Source: Bacteroidetes bacterium MedPE-SWsnd-G1 (lineage in GTDB: Bacteria; Bacteroidota; Bacteroidia; Flavobacteriales; Flavobacteriaceae). From it: a DNA stretch of 49,049 nt. The notes below the pieces were generated by a model that saw nothing but the letters and a program-made list of their open reading frames with translations, was not told the DNA's origin and searched no databases. Made by a program: the position numbers and the translations under genes. Every line of letters begins with the position of its first letter. Position 1 is the stretch's first letter. Location of the stretch: contig MPDD01000019.1 in assembly GCA_001874265.1 (NCBI GenBank), positions 1 to 49,049 on the forward strand. The letters run 5' to 3'. Shown here in pieces: positions 18,009 to 26,317 of the stretch.

Positions 18009-19451
18009 CTCCAAAACCCTAGTGTAAAACCGAACTACATCTTTAAAATCCTCTACAGAAATACGCTCGTTTATTCCGTGAATGGCCTTAATGTTATCTT
18101 GATTTATATGTACTGGAATAAAGCGGTAAATGTTATCTGAAACATTTTTATAATGTTTTGAATCAGTGGCAGCAACAACTAGTGTTGGCGCAACTAGTAC
18201 ATCGCCATAAACTTCTTTTATTGACTTGTGTAGCATGTCGAAAGAATCCGTTTCAGGATTTGAAACACCAGAAGGATCTGAATTAAAACCACCTTCAGAA
18301 ATAGTAATTCTGTCGTCATTAATTAAAGTTTCAATTCGTTCTTTTACAGACACCACTGTTTCACCCGGTAAAATTCTAAAATTCAACATAGCAGAAGCAG
18401 ACTGTGGGATGACATTATCTTTAACACCCGCATTAAAAATTGTAGGTGAGGTAGTGGTTCTTACCATCGCATTACCAGAAGCAGATTTTTCATAAATACC
18501 TGTAATAATTCCTTCGAATAATCCTGCATTGGCAAACACCAAATTATTTGGAAAGCCCATTTCTGGTCCTAAATACTCGATAAATCCATCTAAGGGCTGT
18601 GAGAGTTTTGCAGGAAAAGGATTTGCCTTTAGTTTAGCAATAGCATTCGACAATACATCAATGGCTGTTTCATTAGACGGCATAGAAGAATGTCCTCCTT
18701 CAATTTTTGTTGATAATTGAATGGATACAGAGCCTTTTTCTGCTATTCCAATTAAAGCCACGTCTTTGTCAATACCAGGAATTAACCCTTGTGTAATTAC
18801 ACTTCCTTCGTCTAAAATAAATTCCGCTTCAATATCGTTGTCTTCTAAATATTTTGCCATTACAGCGGCTCCATTATTACCACCAATTTCTTCATCATGA
18901 CCGAATGCATAATAAATGCTTCGTTCTGGTTGAAAACCTGATTTTAGCAGGGCCTCGGTAGCTTCCAAAATTCCGATAACATTTACCTTATCGTCCATAG
19001 TGCCTCGGCCCCAAATAACATCATCTTTTATAATTCCTTTAAATGGTGCCTCTTTCCATTCTTTTCTATTTTTTTCAATTACAGGAACAACATCTATATG
19101 TCCCATTAAAACAATTGGTTTTAAAGAAGTGTTACTTCCTTTCCATAAATATAAATGACTATAAGAATTGAATAATTTTTTATCTAACAAAGAATCTGTT
19201 AGTGGATAGGTTTCTTTTAAAAAGGTATTGAATTTATCGAATTCCGAAAAATCAATTGCTTCTGTATTTTCGGTTGAGATCGTTTTAATTTGAATTGCCT
19301 GGGCGAGATGTTTAATAACATCTTCATCAATTTTGATTTTATCAATAGGAACAACAACTATTTGCTTTGAGTTTGTAGTGAAAAGATTAAAAAATAAATA
19401 ACAAATAAATAGAAGAATGACTGTCGCTAGTACTATTAGAACCTTTTTCAT
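17997..19451 (-). CDS. M20 family metallopeptidase, membrane-anchored
   Basis: A 484-residue zinc exopeptidase related to carboxypeptidase S and Gly-Xaa carboxypeptidases. One N-terminal hydrophobic segment (about 4-25) anchors or exports it. The metal/catalytic motifs are M-G-H-I-D-V-V-P (His118, Asp120), W-G-R-G-T-M-D-D-K (Asp153) and G-H-D-E-E-I-G-G (Glu187/Glu188). The dimerisation domain is in the middle, and D-S-K-H-Y lies towards the C-terminus. Its ATG overlaps the stop of the upstream lipoprotein gene (ATGA), indicating translational coupling. It probably hydrolyses short peptides or N-acyl amino acids; the exact substrate is unknown. Confidence 0.9.
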   Translation of the reverse strand: MKKVLIVLATVILLFICYLFFNLFTTNSKQIVVVPIDKIKIDEDVIKHLAQAIQIKTISTENTEAIDFSEFDKFNTFLKETYPLTDSLLDKKLFNSYSHLYLWKGSNTSLKPIVLMGHIDVVPVIEKNRKEWKEAPFKGIIKDDVIWGRGTMDDKVNVIGILEATEALLKSGFQPERSIYYAFGHDEEIGGNNGAAVMAKYLEDNDIEAEFILDEGSVITQGLIPGIDKDVALIGIAEKGSVSIQLSTKIEGGHSSMPSNETAIDVLSNAIAKLKANPFPAKLSQPLDGFIEYLGPEMGFPNNLVFANAGLFEGIITGIYEKSASGNAMVRTTTSPTIFNAGVKDNVIPQSASAMLNFRILPGETVVSVKERIETLINDDRITISEGGFNSDPSGVSNPETDSFDMLHKSIKEVYGDVLVAPTLVVAATDSKHYKNVSDNIYRFIPVHINQDNIKAIHGINERISVEDFKDVVRFYTRVLENSN

Positions 19452-19801
19452 TTTTTAAGAAGCATTTTTGATATAATTATTGGGGTACATGTTCCTTCCG
19501 TAATTTTCTTCTCTGTTAAAACATAAACATTCTCCTTGTTTTTCAAAGCTTCAAATTCAAAATTAATTTCCATGTTATTTAATTGTTTTTTAGACAATCT
19601 ATAGACTTCGTTTCCTGGGTCTTCAACGTTGGGTTGCATAGAAATCATAAAATCTTCATTCAAATCTCCATCTAATAAAGTTATTTTAACTTCCATTTCT
19701 AAATCTACATAAGTACATGGCCCGCCAACTTTATTTTCTTTTTTACATGAAACAATACAAAGCAATACAAGAGCGGATATAAGGAAAAACTGTTTTTTCA
19801 T
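19448..19801 (-). CDS. Small lipoprotein of unknown function
   Basis: A 117-residue lipoprotein: the signal peptide ends in the lipobox I-V-S-C, followed by K-K-E-N. The mature domain is about 95 residues with two further cysteines (G-G-P-C-T-Y and E-G-T-C-T-P) that could form a disulfide, and it looks beta-rich. I do not recognise a family. It overlaps the M20 peptidase gene by four bases and is first in that two-gene operon, so it may partner the peptidase at the envelope; this is inferred from position only. Confidence 0.7.
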   Translation of the reverse strand: MKKQFFLISALVLLCIVSCKKENKVGGPCTYVDLEMEVKITLLDGDLNEDFMISMQPNVEDPGNEVYRLSKKQLNNMEINFEFEALKNKENVYVLTEKKITEGTCTPIIISKMLLKK

Positions 19802-19848
19802 AAGTAAAAATTAAAAAGTATAAATATAAGAATTGTTATTTCATTAGT

Positions 19849-19868
19849 AAGTAATAGCTGTATTACTT
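19849..19868. promoter_or_regulatory. Operator-like palindrome before the HMG-CoA lyase operon
   Basis: AAGTAATAGCTGTATTACTT is a perfect inverted repeat with 8-bp arms and a 4-base centre. It ends three bases before the predicted -7 element of the plus-strand operon and lies between two divergent operons. Its position fits a repressor or activator site, but no cognate regulator is identified. Confidence 0.4.
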
Positions 19869-19871
19869 TCG

Positions 19872-19879
19872 TATATTTG
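19872..19879 (+). promoter_or_regulatory. Predicted -7 element for the HMG-CoA lyase operon
   Basis: TATATTTG exactly matches TAnnTTTG and ends five bases before the ATG at 19885. If it is used, transcription would begin at or next to the start codon, that is a leaderless or nearly leaderless mRNA. Confidence 0.45.
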
Positions 19880-19884
19880 AACGT

Positions 19885-20742
19885 ATGGAAAAGGTAAAAA
19901 TTATAGAATGTCCTAGAGATGCCATGCAAGGCATTAAATCTCATTTTATTTCTACTGAATTAAAGTCGCAATATATTAATATGCTGTTGAATGTTGGCTT
20001 TGACACCATAGATTTTGGCAGTTTTGTGTCTCCTAAGGCAATTCCGCAAATGAGAGATACTGCCGATGTGTTAAGCCGTTTAGATCTATCCAAAACTTCA
20101 AGTAAACTTTTGGCAATTGTTGCAAATGTGCGAGGGGCAAATGACGCTTGTGCTTTTGAAGAAATTGATTATTTGGGGTATCCATTTTCTATATCAGAAA
20201 TTTTTCAAATGCGGAATACTGGTAAAACGATTTCAGAATCCTTAATTATATTAGATGAGTTGTTAAACTTGGCAAGCAAAACTAAAAAAGAGGTAGTTGC
20301 TTATCTTTCTATGGGTTTCGGAAATCCATATGGAGACCCTTGGAATGTCGATATTGTATCTGAATGGACAGAGAAGTTGTCCGAAATGGGAGTTAAAACG
20401 CTTTCGTTGTCTGATACCATTGGAGTTGCTGATGGTGAAACAATTGAATATCTTTTTACTAATTTAATTCCAAAGTATCCGAAAATAGAATTTGGAGCTC
20501 ATTTACATACAACTCCAGATTCTTGGCATGAAAAGGTAGATGCGGCTTACAAAGGCGGCTGTTTGCGGTTTGATGGAGCAATTAAAGGGTATGGTGGTTG
20601 TCCCATGGCAAAAGATGATTTAACCGGTAATATGCCTACTGAGAAATTGGTGTCCTATTTTACACAGCAAAGAGCAAACACCAATTTGAACCCATTAGCA
20701 TTTGAAAGTGCATATAATAAGGCCATGCGTGTATTTGGTTAG
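19885..20742 (+). CDS. Hydroxymethylglutaryl-CoA lyase
   Basis: A 285-residue TIM-barrel lyase of the HMGL-like family, expected to split HMG-CoA into acetyl-CoA and acetoacetate (last step of leucine degradation). Family residues are in place: E-C-P-R-D-A-M-Q with Arg11-Asp12 at the active site, the metal pair H-L-H (His206, His208), and the mobile catalytic cysteine loop G-Y-G-G-C-P-M-A (Cys239). Conserved residues begin at position 8, so no later start is possible. It is 11 bases upstream of the sulfotransferase gene and likely cotranscribed. A role outside leucine catabolism, connected to the lipid genes that follow, cannot be excluded. Confidence 0.88.
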   Translation: MEKVKIIECPRDAMQGIKSHFISTELKSQYINMLLNVGFDTIDFGSFVSPKAIPQMRDTADVLSRLDLSKTSSKLLAIVANVRGANDACAFEEIDYLGYPFSISEIFQMRNTGKTISESLIILDELLNLASKTKKEVVAYLSMGFGNPYGDPWNVDIVSEWTEKLSEMGVKTLSLSDTIGVADGETIEYLFTNLIPKYPKIEFGAHLHTTPDSWHEKVDAAYKGGCLRFDGAIKGYGGCPMAKDDLTGNMPTEKLVSYFTQQRANTNLNPLAFESAYNKAMRVFG

Positions 20743-20753
20743 CATAAAATTTC

Positions 20754-21899
20754 ATGAAAAAAAAAGATAGAAATAAAGGCGTTTTGTTCCCTCCATTGGT
20801 TGGATATTCTTTTCCTTCTTTAATCAGAGTATTAAGGGTTCATCATATTTCACCACAATATTATTTAAAGGTTTTATTTATTTTACTCATAAACTTAATA
20901 AATCTCCCTTTTAGATTGTACGAACAAGTTTTTATCAATCCAAGGTTTAGAGGCAATCCTATTAAAAACGCTCCAATTTTTATAATAGGGCATTGGAGGA
21001 GTGGAACAACCCATTTGCATAATTTATTAAGTCAAGATGCTCAAATGGGATATGTAACTACCTACCAAAGTGTATTTCCGGATACTTTGTTTAATAAGTT
21101 AGGTCGCTTACTTTTTAGAGGTTTTATGAAGCTTCTTATTCCTAAAAAACGTGAAGGCGACAATGTTGTTTTAAATCCTAAGCTGCCGCAAGAGGAAGAG
21201 TTTACCATAGGACATCGTGTTCCATTGAGTTTTTATCTTTTTTGGTTTTTCCCGAAGAAAAGTGCAATCATTTTTAAAAGGTGTATAAAATTAAACGGAA
21301 TACATAAAGAGAATAAAAACAAATGGATAGAAGAGTACAAATTAATAATTAGCAAAGCGCTAAAAAACACGAACGGAGATATTTTTTTATCAAAAAACCC
21401 ACCTAATACTGCAAGGATTGATGTGCTATTGGAAATGTTTCCAAATGCTAAATTTATTCATATTCATAGAAATCCGTTTGATGTATATTTATCTACACAG
21501 AATTTTTTTAGAAAAATGATGCCCCATTTACAATTAGAAAACATCAATAAAGAGGAGATAAATGAATTGGTAATAGAAGGTTATAACAGACTAATGCAGG
21601 ATTATATCAAAAATAAAGACTTGATTCCGAAGGATAATTTATACGAATTGTCTTTTGATGATTTAGAATCCTCTTCCATGAACTGCTTGAAAGAAATTTA
21701 CACGAAATTGCAAATAAATGGGTTTGATGAAGCTTCTATTAGATTTGGGAAGTATATAGATGCAATGAAAAGTTATAAAAAAAATAAATTGTCCATAGAT
21801 CAGAAGGAATTGGATCTTGTTTCAGAACAATGGGCGTTTATGACAAGTGCATATAATTATTCCGTCCCTGCTCATATTGAAATTTTGAATAATGCTTAG
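20754..21899 (+). CDS. PAPS-dependent sulfotransferase
   Basis: A 381-residue sulfotransferase of the Sulfotransfer_3 type, transferring sulfate from PAPS to a hydroxyl acceptor. The 5-prime phosphosulfate loop is G-H-W-R-S-G-T-T (79-86). The second conserved block is F-L-S-K-N-P-P-N-T-A-R-I (211-222), and the 3-prime phosphate block is H-R-N-P-F-D-V-Y-L-S (Arg239, Ser247). A hydrophobic stretch at about 38-52 could tether it to the inner membrane, facing the cytoplasm where PAPS is made. It follows HMG-CoA lyase by 11 bases, and its end overlaps the START-protein gene by 8 bases. The neighbours suggest a lipid or sterol acceptor; this is inference. Confidence 0.9.
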   Translation: MKKKDRNKGVLFPPLVGYSFPSLIRVLRVHHISPQYYLKVLFILLINLINLPFRLYEQVFINPRFRGNPIKNAPIFIIGHWRSGTTHLHNLLSQDAQMGYVTTYQSVFPDTLFNKLGRLLFRGFMKLLIPKKREGDNVVLNPKLPQEEEFTIGHRVPLSFYLFWFFPKKSAIIFKRCIKLNGIHKENKNKWIEEYKLIISKALKNTNGDIFLSKNPPNTARIDVLLEMFPNAKFIHIHRNPFDVYLSTQNFFRKMMPHLQLENINKEEINELVIEGYNRLMQDYIKNKDLIPKDNLYELSFDDLESSSMNCLKEIYTKLQINGFDEASIRFGKYIDAMKSYKKNKLSIDQKELDLVSEQWAFMTSAYNYSVPAHIEILNNA

Positions 21900-22533
21900 T
21901 TTTCGGAAATGTTTATTGTTTGTATTTATTGCGATTAATTCCTTTGGATATTCTCAAGAAAATTGGGAATTAATACAGGATAAGGATGAAATATTTATTT
22001 ATACAAGAAATGAAGAGAACAATTCTTTTAAGGCTTTTAAAGCGCAGTTAGAAATGAATACTTCTATGCATCGGTTTGTATATGAAATTCAGAATTTAGA
22101 AGGTTTTAAAGATTGGGGGTACAAAATAAAGGAAGTTAATTTGCTAGAACGCCAAGGCGATACCGTTCAGATATATTATGCAGAATCAAAAGCCCCATTT
22201 CCGTTTAAAAATAGAGATGGGATATACAAAAATACCTTTAGATGGAATTCTGAATTAGAAACATTATCAATTCCAATATCCGTTCTACATGAATACCTCC
22301 CAGAAAAGGAAAATAATGTGAGAGTTAAAGGAATAGGTTATTGGGAGGTTACGAAATTAGAAGAAAACAAATTACAAGTTATTTTTCAAATGAGCATTGA
22401 TCCTGGTGGAGGAATTCCGGCTTGGCTATCAAATATTTTCATAACAGATTCGCCGTATAGTACGTTGATTAATTTAAAGAAGTTAGTTGAAGAACCAATT
22501 GAAAAGAACCTGCACTTCAATTTCTTAAATTGA
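21892..22533 (+). CDS. Exported START-domain (lipid-binding) protein
   Basis: A 213-residue protein with a Sec signal peptide ending in F-G-Y-S-Q, so the mature protein is periplasmic. The rest resembles a START domain (StAR-related lipid transfer): an N-terminal W-E-L-I-Q-D-K-D-E-I-F-I-Y-T-R segment, a central P-F-P-F-K-N-R-D motif, and a C-terminal helix after D-P-G-G-G-I-P-A-W-L. START domains bind sterols, phospholipids or similar molecules in a hydrophobic cavity. The gene overlaps the sulfotransferase gene by 8 bases and converges with the LolA-like gene after 19 bases. Ends in TGA. Confidence 0.82.
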   Translation: MLSFRKCLLFVFIAINSFGYSQENWELIQDKDEIFIYTRNEENNSFKAFKAQLEMNTSMHRFVYEIQNLEGFKDWGYKIKEVNLLERQGDTVQIYYAESKAPFPFKNRDGIYKNTFRWNSELETLSIPISVLHEYLPEKENNVRVKGIGYWEVTKLEENKLQVIFQMSIDPGGGIPAWLSNIFITDSPYSTLINLKKLVEEPIEKNLHFNFLN

Positions 22534-22552
22534 ACCTGACTTGGTTGAGTCT

Positions 22553-23290
22553 TTAATTTTTCAGTTTTTCAACCAAAAATTCATCATCCTTTAATCCTGT
22601 ATCAAACTTAAGATTTTTTAAAGTTATTGCAGTACTGTGTTGTTTCTTATGATCTGTCATCAATACGTTTTCAGCATACCAATACTTACCAAATTTTTTA
22701 TAATTGTACGTTGCCGTCTTAAAATGATCATCATTTTTATTGAAATATTTCATTTCTAGAGGGAACTTATTCGTCTTGTCGAGTGTCACTATAATTTTAG
22801 TGTATTTTGATTTATCCGTTTTTGGCCTCAAGGAAATAAGGTAGGTATTTGCATTTTCACTATCCAAAAGTTGTGGGTTGTAACGATCGCCAAAAGGAGT
22901 TCCGCTCATGTCTTCATGAGAAAAATCAGTACCAGTAAAGGCTTGACTTTTACTAAGTAAGGTGATTTTAATAGGTTTTCCAAAAGCGGGCATATACATC
23001 CAAATAATATCATTTGGTAGGGTAAGGGTAGCAATACCTGCTTGTTTTTCTGGTTTGGTATAGCGAAATAATTTTTTATAACGCCCTAATTGTTTCATTG
23101 AGGCTTCTCTAATTTTTTGCTTTCCAGATTTATCTGTTGTAACAATTTCAACAGTTGCTGTTCTATCTGTACCCGCTCCAATAATAGCATCCATTTCTTT
23201 TAATAACTGCACTCCATTTTGAGCCATACCTTCAAAAGTGCAAAATAGAATTAATAAAACCAATAGAGTTGAAATGTTGTTAAAACGCAT
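22553..23290 (-). CDS. LolA-like periplasmic lipid/lipoprotein carrier
   Basis: A 245-residue protein with a Sec signal peptide ending near G-M-A-Q. The mature part resembles the LolA-like outer membrane lipoprotein-sorting family found beside RND exporters (Y-T-K-P-E-K-Q-A-G and M-Y-M-P-A-F-G-K are visible). LolA-fold proteins carry hydrophobic cargo across the periplasm in a half-barrel. It starts three bases after the RND/MMPL exporter gene, so the two surely work together. This is unlikely to be the housekeeping LolA, since such paralogues accompany dedicated lipid exporters. Confidence 0.85.
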   Translation of the reverse strand: MRFNNISTLLVLLILFCTFEGMAQNGVQLLKEMDAIIGAGTDRTATVEIVTTDKSGKQKIREASMKQLGRYKKLFRYTKPEKQAGIATLTLPNDIIWMYMPAFGKPIKITLLSKSQAFTGTDFSHEDMSGTPFGDRYNPQLLDSENANTYLISLRPKTDKSKYTKIIVTLDKTNKFPLEMKYFNKNDDHFKTATYNYKKFGKYWYAENVLMTDHKKQHSTAITLKNLKFDTGLKDDEFLVEKLKN

Positions 23291-23293
23291 AGA

Positions 23294-25513
23294 TTATTTT
23301 TTATGTAAAACGACTAAAATTGCTGGTAATAAAGTTAAGGCTCCTAAACTAGAACTTACCATACTGGTTGCAATTAATATACCGAAGTATTGCAGCGGAA
23401 CCATGTCAGAAAAAATTAGCACTAAGAAACCTGAAGATACGGATATAACATTGATAATAATAGCATTACCACTTATAAGAATAGATTTTTCTATAGCCAT
23501 TCTTGAATTGCTATTCGCTTTTATTTCGTGGTTAAAATGCGAAATGATATGAATTGAATAATCAATACCAATTCCTAAAGCAACACTAGCCACCAAAACC
23601 GTAGCAATATTTAATGAGATGCCAAATAAGCCCATTGTTCCGAAAAGCAATACTATAGCGGCTACAATTGGAATACTGGCTAGTAAACCGCTTTTAATAG
23701 ACTTTAGCATAAGGCCCACTATTAAAATTACAAATACAATTGCAATACTGATACTTCCTAATTGACTATTAATTAAACTTCGGTCCATAGTAGTATCAAC
23801 AAAAGGCATACCTGTTATATCTATTTTTACGCCTTCGGTAGTATTAGCATCTATATATGCATTCATTTGGTTTTTAAAAGCAATTTTCTCATCATTTTCG
23901 GGCGATTTAAATTTAGATATGATAATACCTTCAGATAAATCTTCATTTACAAATCTATTTAAGGTTTCATTCCCATCAATTAAAAACCATAATTGTGCAA
24001 TTTGATCAGCATCGGTTGGTATTGAGCGCTCTCCGGAAATTACATAATTCAATTCTGAGATTAAATGCGCAATGGACATGGTTGTATAAATGTTTTCGTT
24101 TTGTTCCATGTAACTAGCGGTTTCCCACATTTTTTGCAATACTTCTGGACTTTGCATATCGCCTTTAAAACGAACAAACACTGGCTTTGTTCCTCCAAAT
24201 TTATCAACCATAATGGCTTCTGCTTGTCGTGTGGGATTTTCCGGCTTAAAATACTCTTGTATGTCGACACTGCGTTCAATAAAGAAAATCCCAGTGATAG
24301 AAACTCCAATTATCAAACTCCAAAACCCAATTATTCTTTTAGGATATATTATAACCAACGCTGATATCCATTTTAAAAAAGGTGTTAATGCTGATTTCTT
24401 AACTAGCGTATTTGACCTGAGTTTTTTTGAGTTAAATATTTTCAATACTGATGGAACAAAGAAAATCGCTAACAAACAAGCAAAAATAGTTCCGGCCGCA
24501 GTAAAGATTCCAAAGTCTATAATCATTTGTAAATAAGCTCCAAATACAAAGGATACAAACCCTATTGAAGTAGTTATTGCTGCTAGCAACACAGGAATAA
24601 GCACAAAAGAAAGCCCTATACTTACAGCGTGATTCGTGTCAGTAGTTTGTTCTATTCTGTTGATAACGTGAATAGCGTAGGCGCTTCCTACAGCCAATAA
24701 GATAATTGGCATGTTATTGGAAATCATAGACATGTTATACCCCAAAACAGCCATCAATCCTAAACTCCAAATAATGGCGATTACTGCTGTTAATAATGGA
24801 AGTAAGACACCTTTTATCGATCTGAAACTTATTAAAAGTACAATAGCAATAACTAAAAATGCAATGGGTAGGAGTGTAGTTAAATCATTTCGCATCAATT
24901 CAGAAATGTATGTCACTAACATTGGAGAACCTATATAATAAATATGTTCTGGTAGGTTTAAGGATTCGGATTTCTCGATAACTTCTTTGGCAACAGTATT
25001 AACATCAGCATCATCTGTAAGTGTAAATATTATTAGGGTAGCAGTTTCGTCTTCCGACACAATACTACCTTTATACATTTTGTTATTAAGAACATTTTGT
25101 CTTAAGATTTCAAAATCTTCTTTAGTTTTTGGCATATTGTATTCATCAACCAAATTCCCAATTTCAATTCCAAAGCCTTCACCTTTTATATTGATGATAT
25201 TTGTAAGACTAGAAATTGAACTGATTCCATTAATGTTATTTAGAGAATCCGTTATAATTTTAACATGTTCTATTACAGATTGTTTGTAAATATTATCAGT
25301 TTCTAGTATGACCACACCCATTCTGTTGCCACCAAACTTCTCGCCAATTTCTTTCAATAGAACGGCGTCCTTGTCGTCTTTAGGAAGCGATTTTAATATG
25401 TCTGCATCAATTTCTAAATTAGATAATTGACTTCCGAAGAAAATAGTGAGTGCTGTAACAATTAAAATTATTAGCCAGCGGAGTCGAACGATGTTTTGAG
25501 ACAATTGCTTCAA
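23294..25513 (-). CDS. RND/MMPL family lipid exporter
   Basis: A 739-residue inner membrane transporter with the RND/MMPL layout: helix 1, a periplasmic loop of about 170 residues, five helices, helix 7, a second periplasmic loop and a final helix bundle. Conserved stretches such as A-V-G-S-A-Y-A-I-H-V and A-L-G-I-G-I-D-Y-S-I-H mark the two halves. Related proteins export hopanoids (HpnN), sterols (BstA) and mycobacterial lipids (MmpL). The frame opens with TTG at 25513 and no ATG lies before the conserved N-terminus, so the start is TTG or another non-ATG codon nearby. It lies between the 5-alpha-reductase gene (54 bases upstream) and the LolA-like gene (3 bases downstream). Confidence 0.88.
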   Translation of the reverse strand: MKQLSQNIVRLRWLIILIVTALTIFFGSQLSNLEIDADILKSLPKDDKDAVLLKEIGEKFGGNRMGVVILETDNIYKQSVIEHVKIITDSLNNINGISSISSLTNIINIKGEGFGIEIGNLVDEYNMPKTKEDFEILRQNVLNNKMYKGSIVSEDETATLIIFTLTDDADVNTVAKEVIEKSESLNLPEHIYYIGSPMLVTYISELMRNDLTTLLPIAFLVIAIVLLISFRSIKGVLLPLLTAVIAIIWSLGLMAVLGYNMSMISNNMPIILLAVGSAYAIHVINRIEQTTDTNHAVSIGLSFVLIPVLLAAITTSIGFVSFVFGAYLQMIIDFGIFTAAGTIFACLLAIFFVPSVLKIFNSKKLRSNTLVKKSALTPFLKWISALVIIYPKRIIGFWSLIIGVSITGIFFIERSVDIQEYFKPENPTRQAEAIMVDKFGGTKPVFVRFKGDMQSPEVLQKMWETASYMEQNENIYTTMSIAHLISELNYVISGERSIPTDADQIAQLWFLIDGNETLNRFVNEDLSEGIIISKFKSPENDEKIAFKNQMNAYIDANTTEGVKIDITGMPFVDTTMDRSLINSQLGSISIAIVFVILIVGLMLKSIKSGLLASIPIVAAIVLLFGTMGLFGISLNIATVLVASVALGIGIDYSIHIISHFNHEIKANSNSRMAIEKSILISGNAIIINVISVSSGFLVLIFSDMVPLQYFGILIATSMVSSSLGALTLLPAILVVLHKK

Positions 25514-25567
25514 GAGATTTTTGATAAGATTGGTATTGCTAAAGTAGTTTTTTTGAATGAAATGAAT

Positions 25568-26317
25568 TTACCAAATTTTTGGGATTAACGCCTTTCTATT
25601 AATTGGGTAGTCCTTAAAATGTTCTTTATACCATTTATGATGTCTTATAGCACGTGGAATTAGATTGGCCACAGTCCAAATTAAAAAGCATGTTGCAGGA
25701 ATATTCCAAGCCATTAATGCAAATCCCCCCCATTGTAGTAATTCTGTAAAATGATTAGGGCAGGAGATATACTTGAATAAATAACCCCTTGGAATTTTAT
25801 ATCCTGTTTCTCCAGGTTTTCTAAGATGAATTAATATATGGTCACTTATTTGGTTCGATATAAAGCCAAAAATAAAGAGTAACATGCCAAGGTAGAAATT
25901 CCAAGTAGAAAAATTAACAGCCGTGTACTGCTCCAATTCAGCGAGATAATAACCATTAGTTCCTGCATTTACTAAATTGAAAAACACAGCGGATAGCACG
26001 ATGAAAACCGGCATCTTTTTCCCTTTAGTTCTTATTCTAAATGGGTAAATAAATGTGCGATTGAAGTAATGAATCAGCCAAAGTACGCTTAACATTACGG
26101 CATAAGCGCTCTGGTTGGAAACAATAAAAAAATAAAAAATAATGGCAAAAGAGGGTAACTCCATTAAAACCCAACCCAGTTTATTAGATAGTTCTGGACC
26201 CCAACCTTTTTTTATATGTCTGCCATAAGGAGCAGCGACAAATTGAAGTACTACAAATGAACCTATTCCAGTTAAGCCCCATAGGACACAGGCCAAGTAA
26301 AAATGCTCTAAAGTCAT
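25568..26317 (-). CDS. 3-oxo-5-alpha-steroid 4-dehydrogenase (SRD5A family)
   Basis: A 249-residue integral membrane reductase with about six to seven helices. It matches steroid 5-alpha-reductases: L-M-E-L-P-S-F (Glu53) corresponds to human SRD5A2 Glu57, H-Y-F-N-R-T-F (Tyr84) to Tyr91, and the C-terminal block I-S-C-P-N-H-F-T-E-L-L-Q-W (184-196) to the NADPH-binding end of the family. These enzymes reduce the C4-C5 double bond of 3-oxo-4-ene steroids. The ATG overlaps the TGA of the upstream SDR gene (ATGA). Homologues also reduce other enoyl lipids, so the steroid substrate is likely but not proved. Confidence 0.88.
   Translation of the reverse strand: MTLEHFYLACVLWGLTGIGSFVVLQFVAAPYGRHIKKGWGPELSNKLGWVLMELPSFAIIFYFFIVSNQSAYAVMLSVLWLIHYFNRTFIYPFRIRTKGKKMPVFIVLSAVFFNLVNAGTNGYYLAELEQYTAVNFSTWNFYLGMLLFIFGFISNQISDHILIHLRKPGETGYKIPRGYLFKYISCPNHFTELLQWGGFALMAWNIPATCFLIWTVANLIPRAIRHHKWYKEHFKDYPINRKALIPKIW

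Noticed and set aside
24061-24536. Open frames on both strands within the RND exporter gene
   Set aside because: They are shadows of the conserved exporter frame with no start context or family resemblance.
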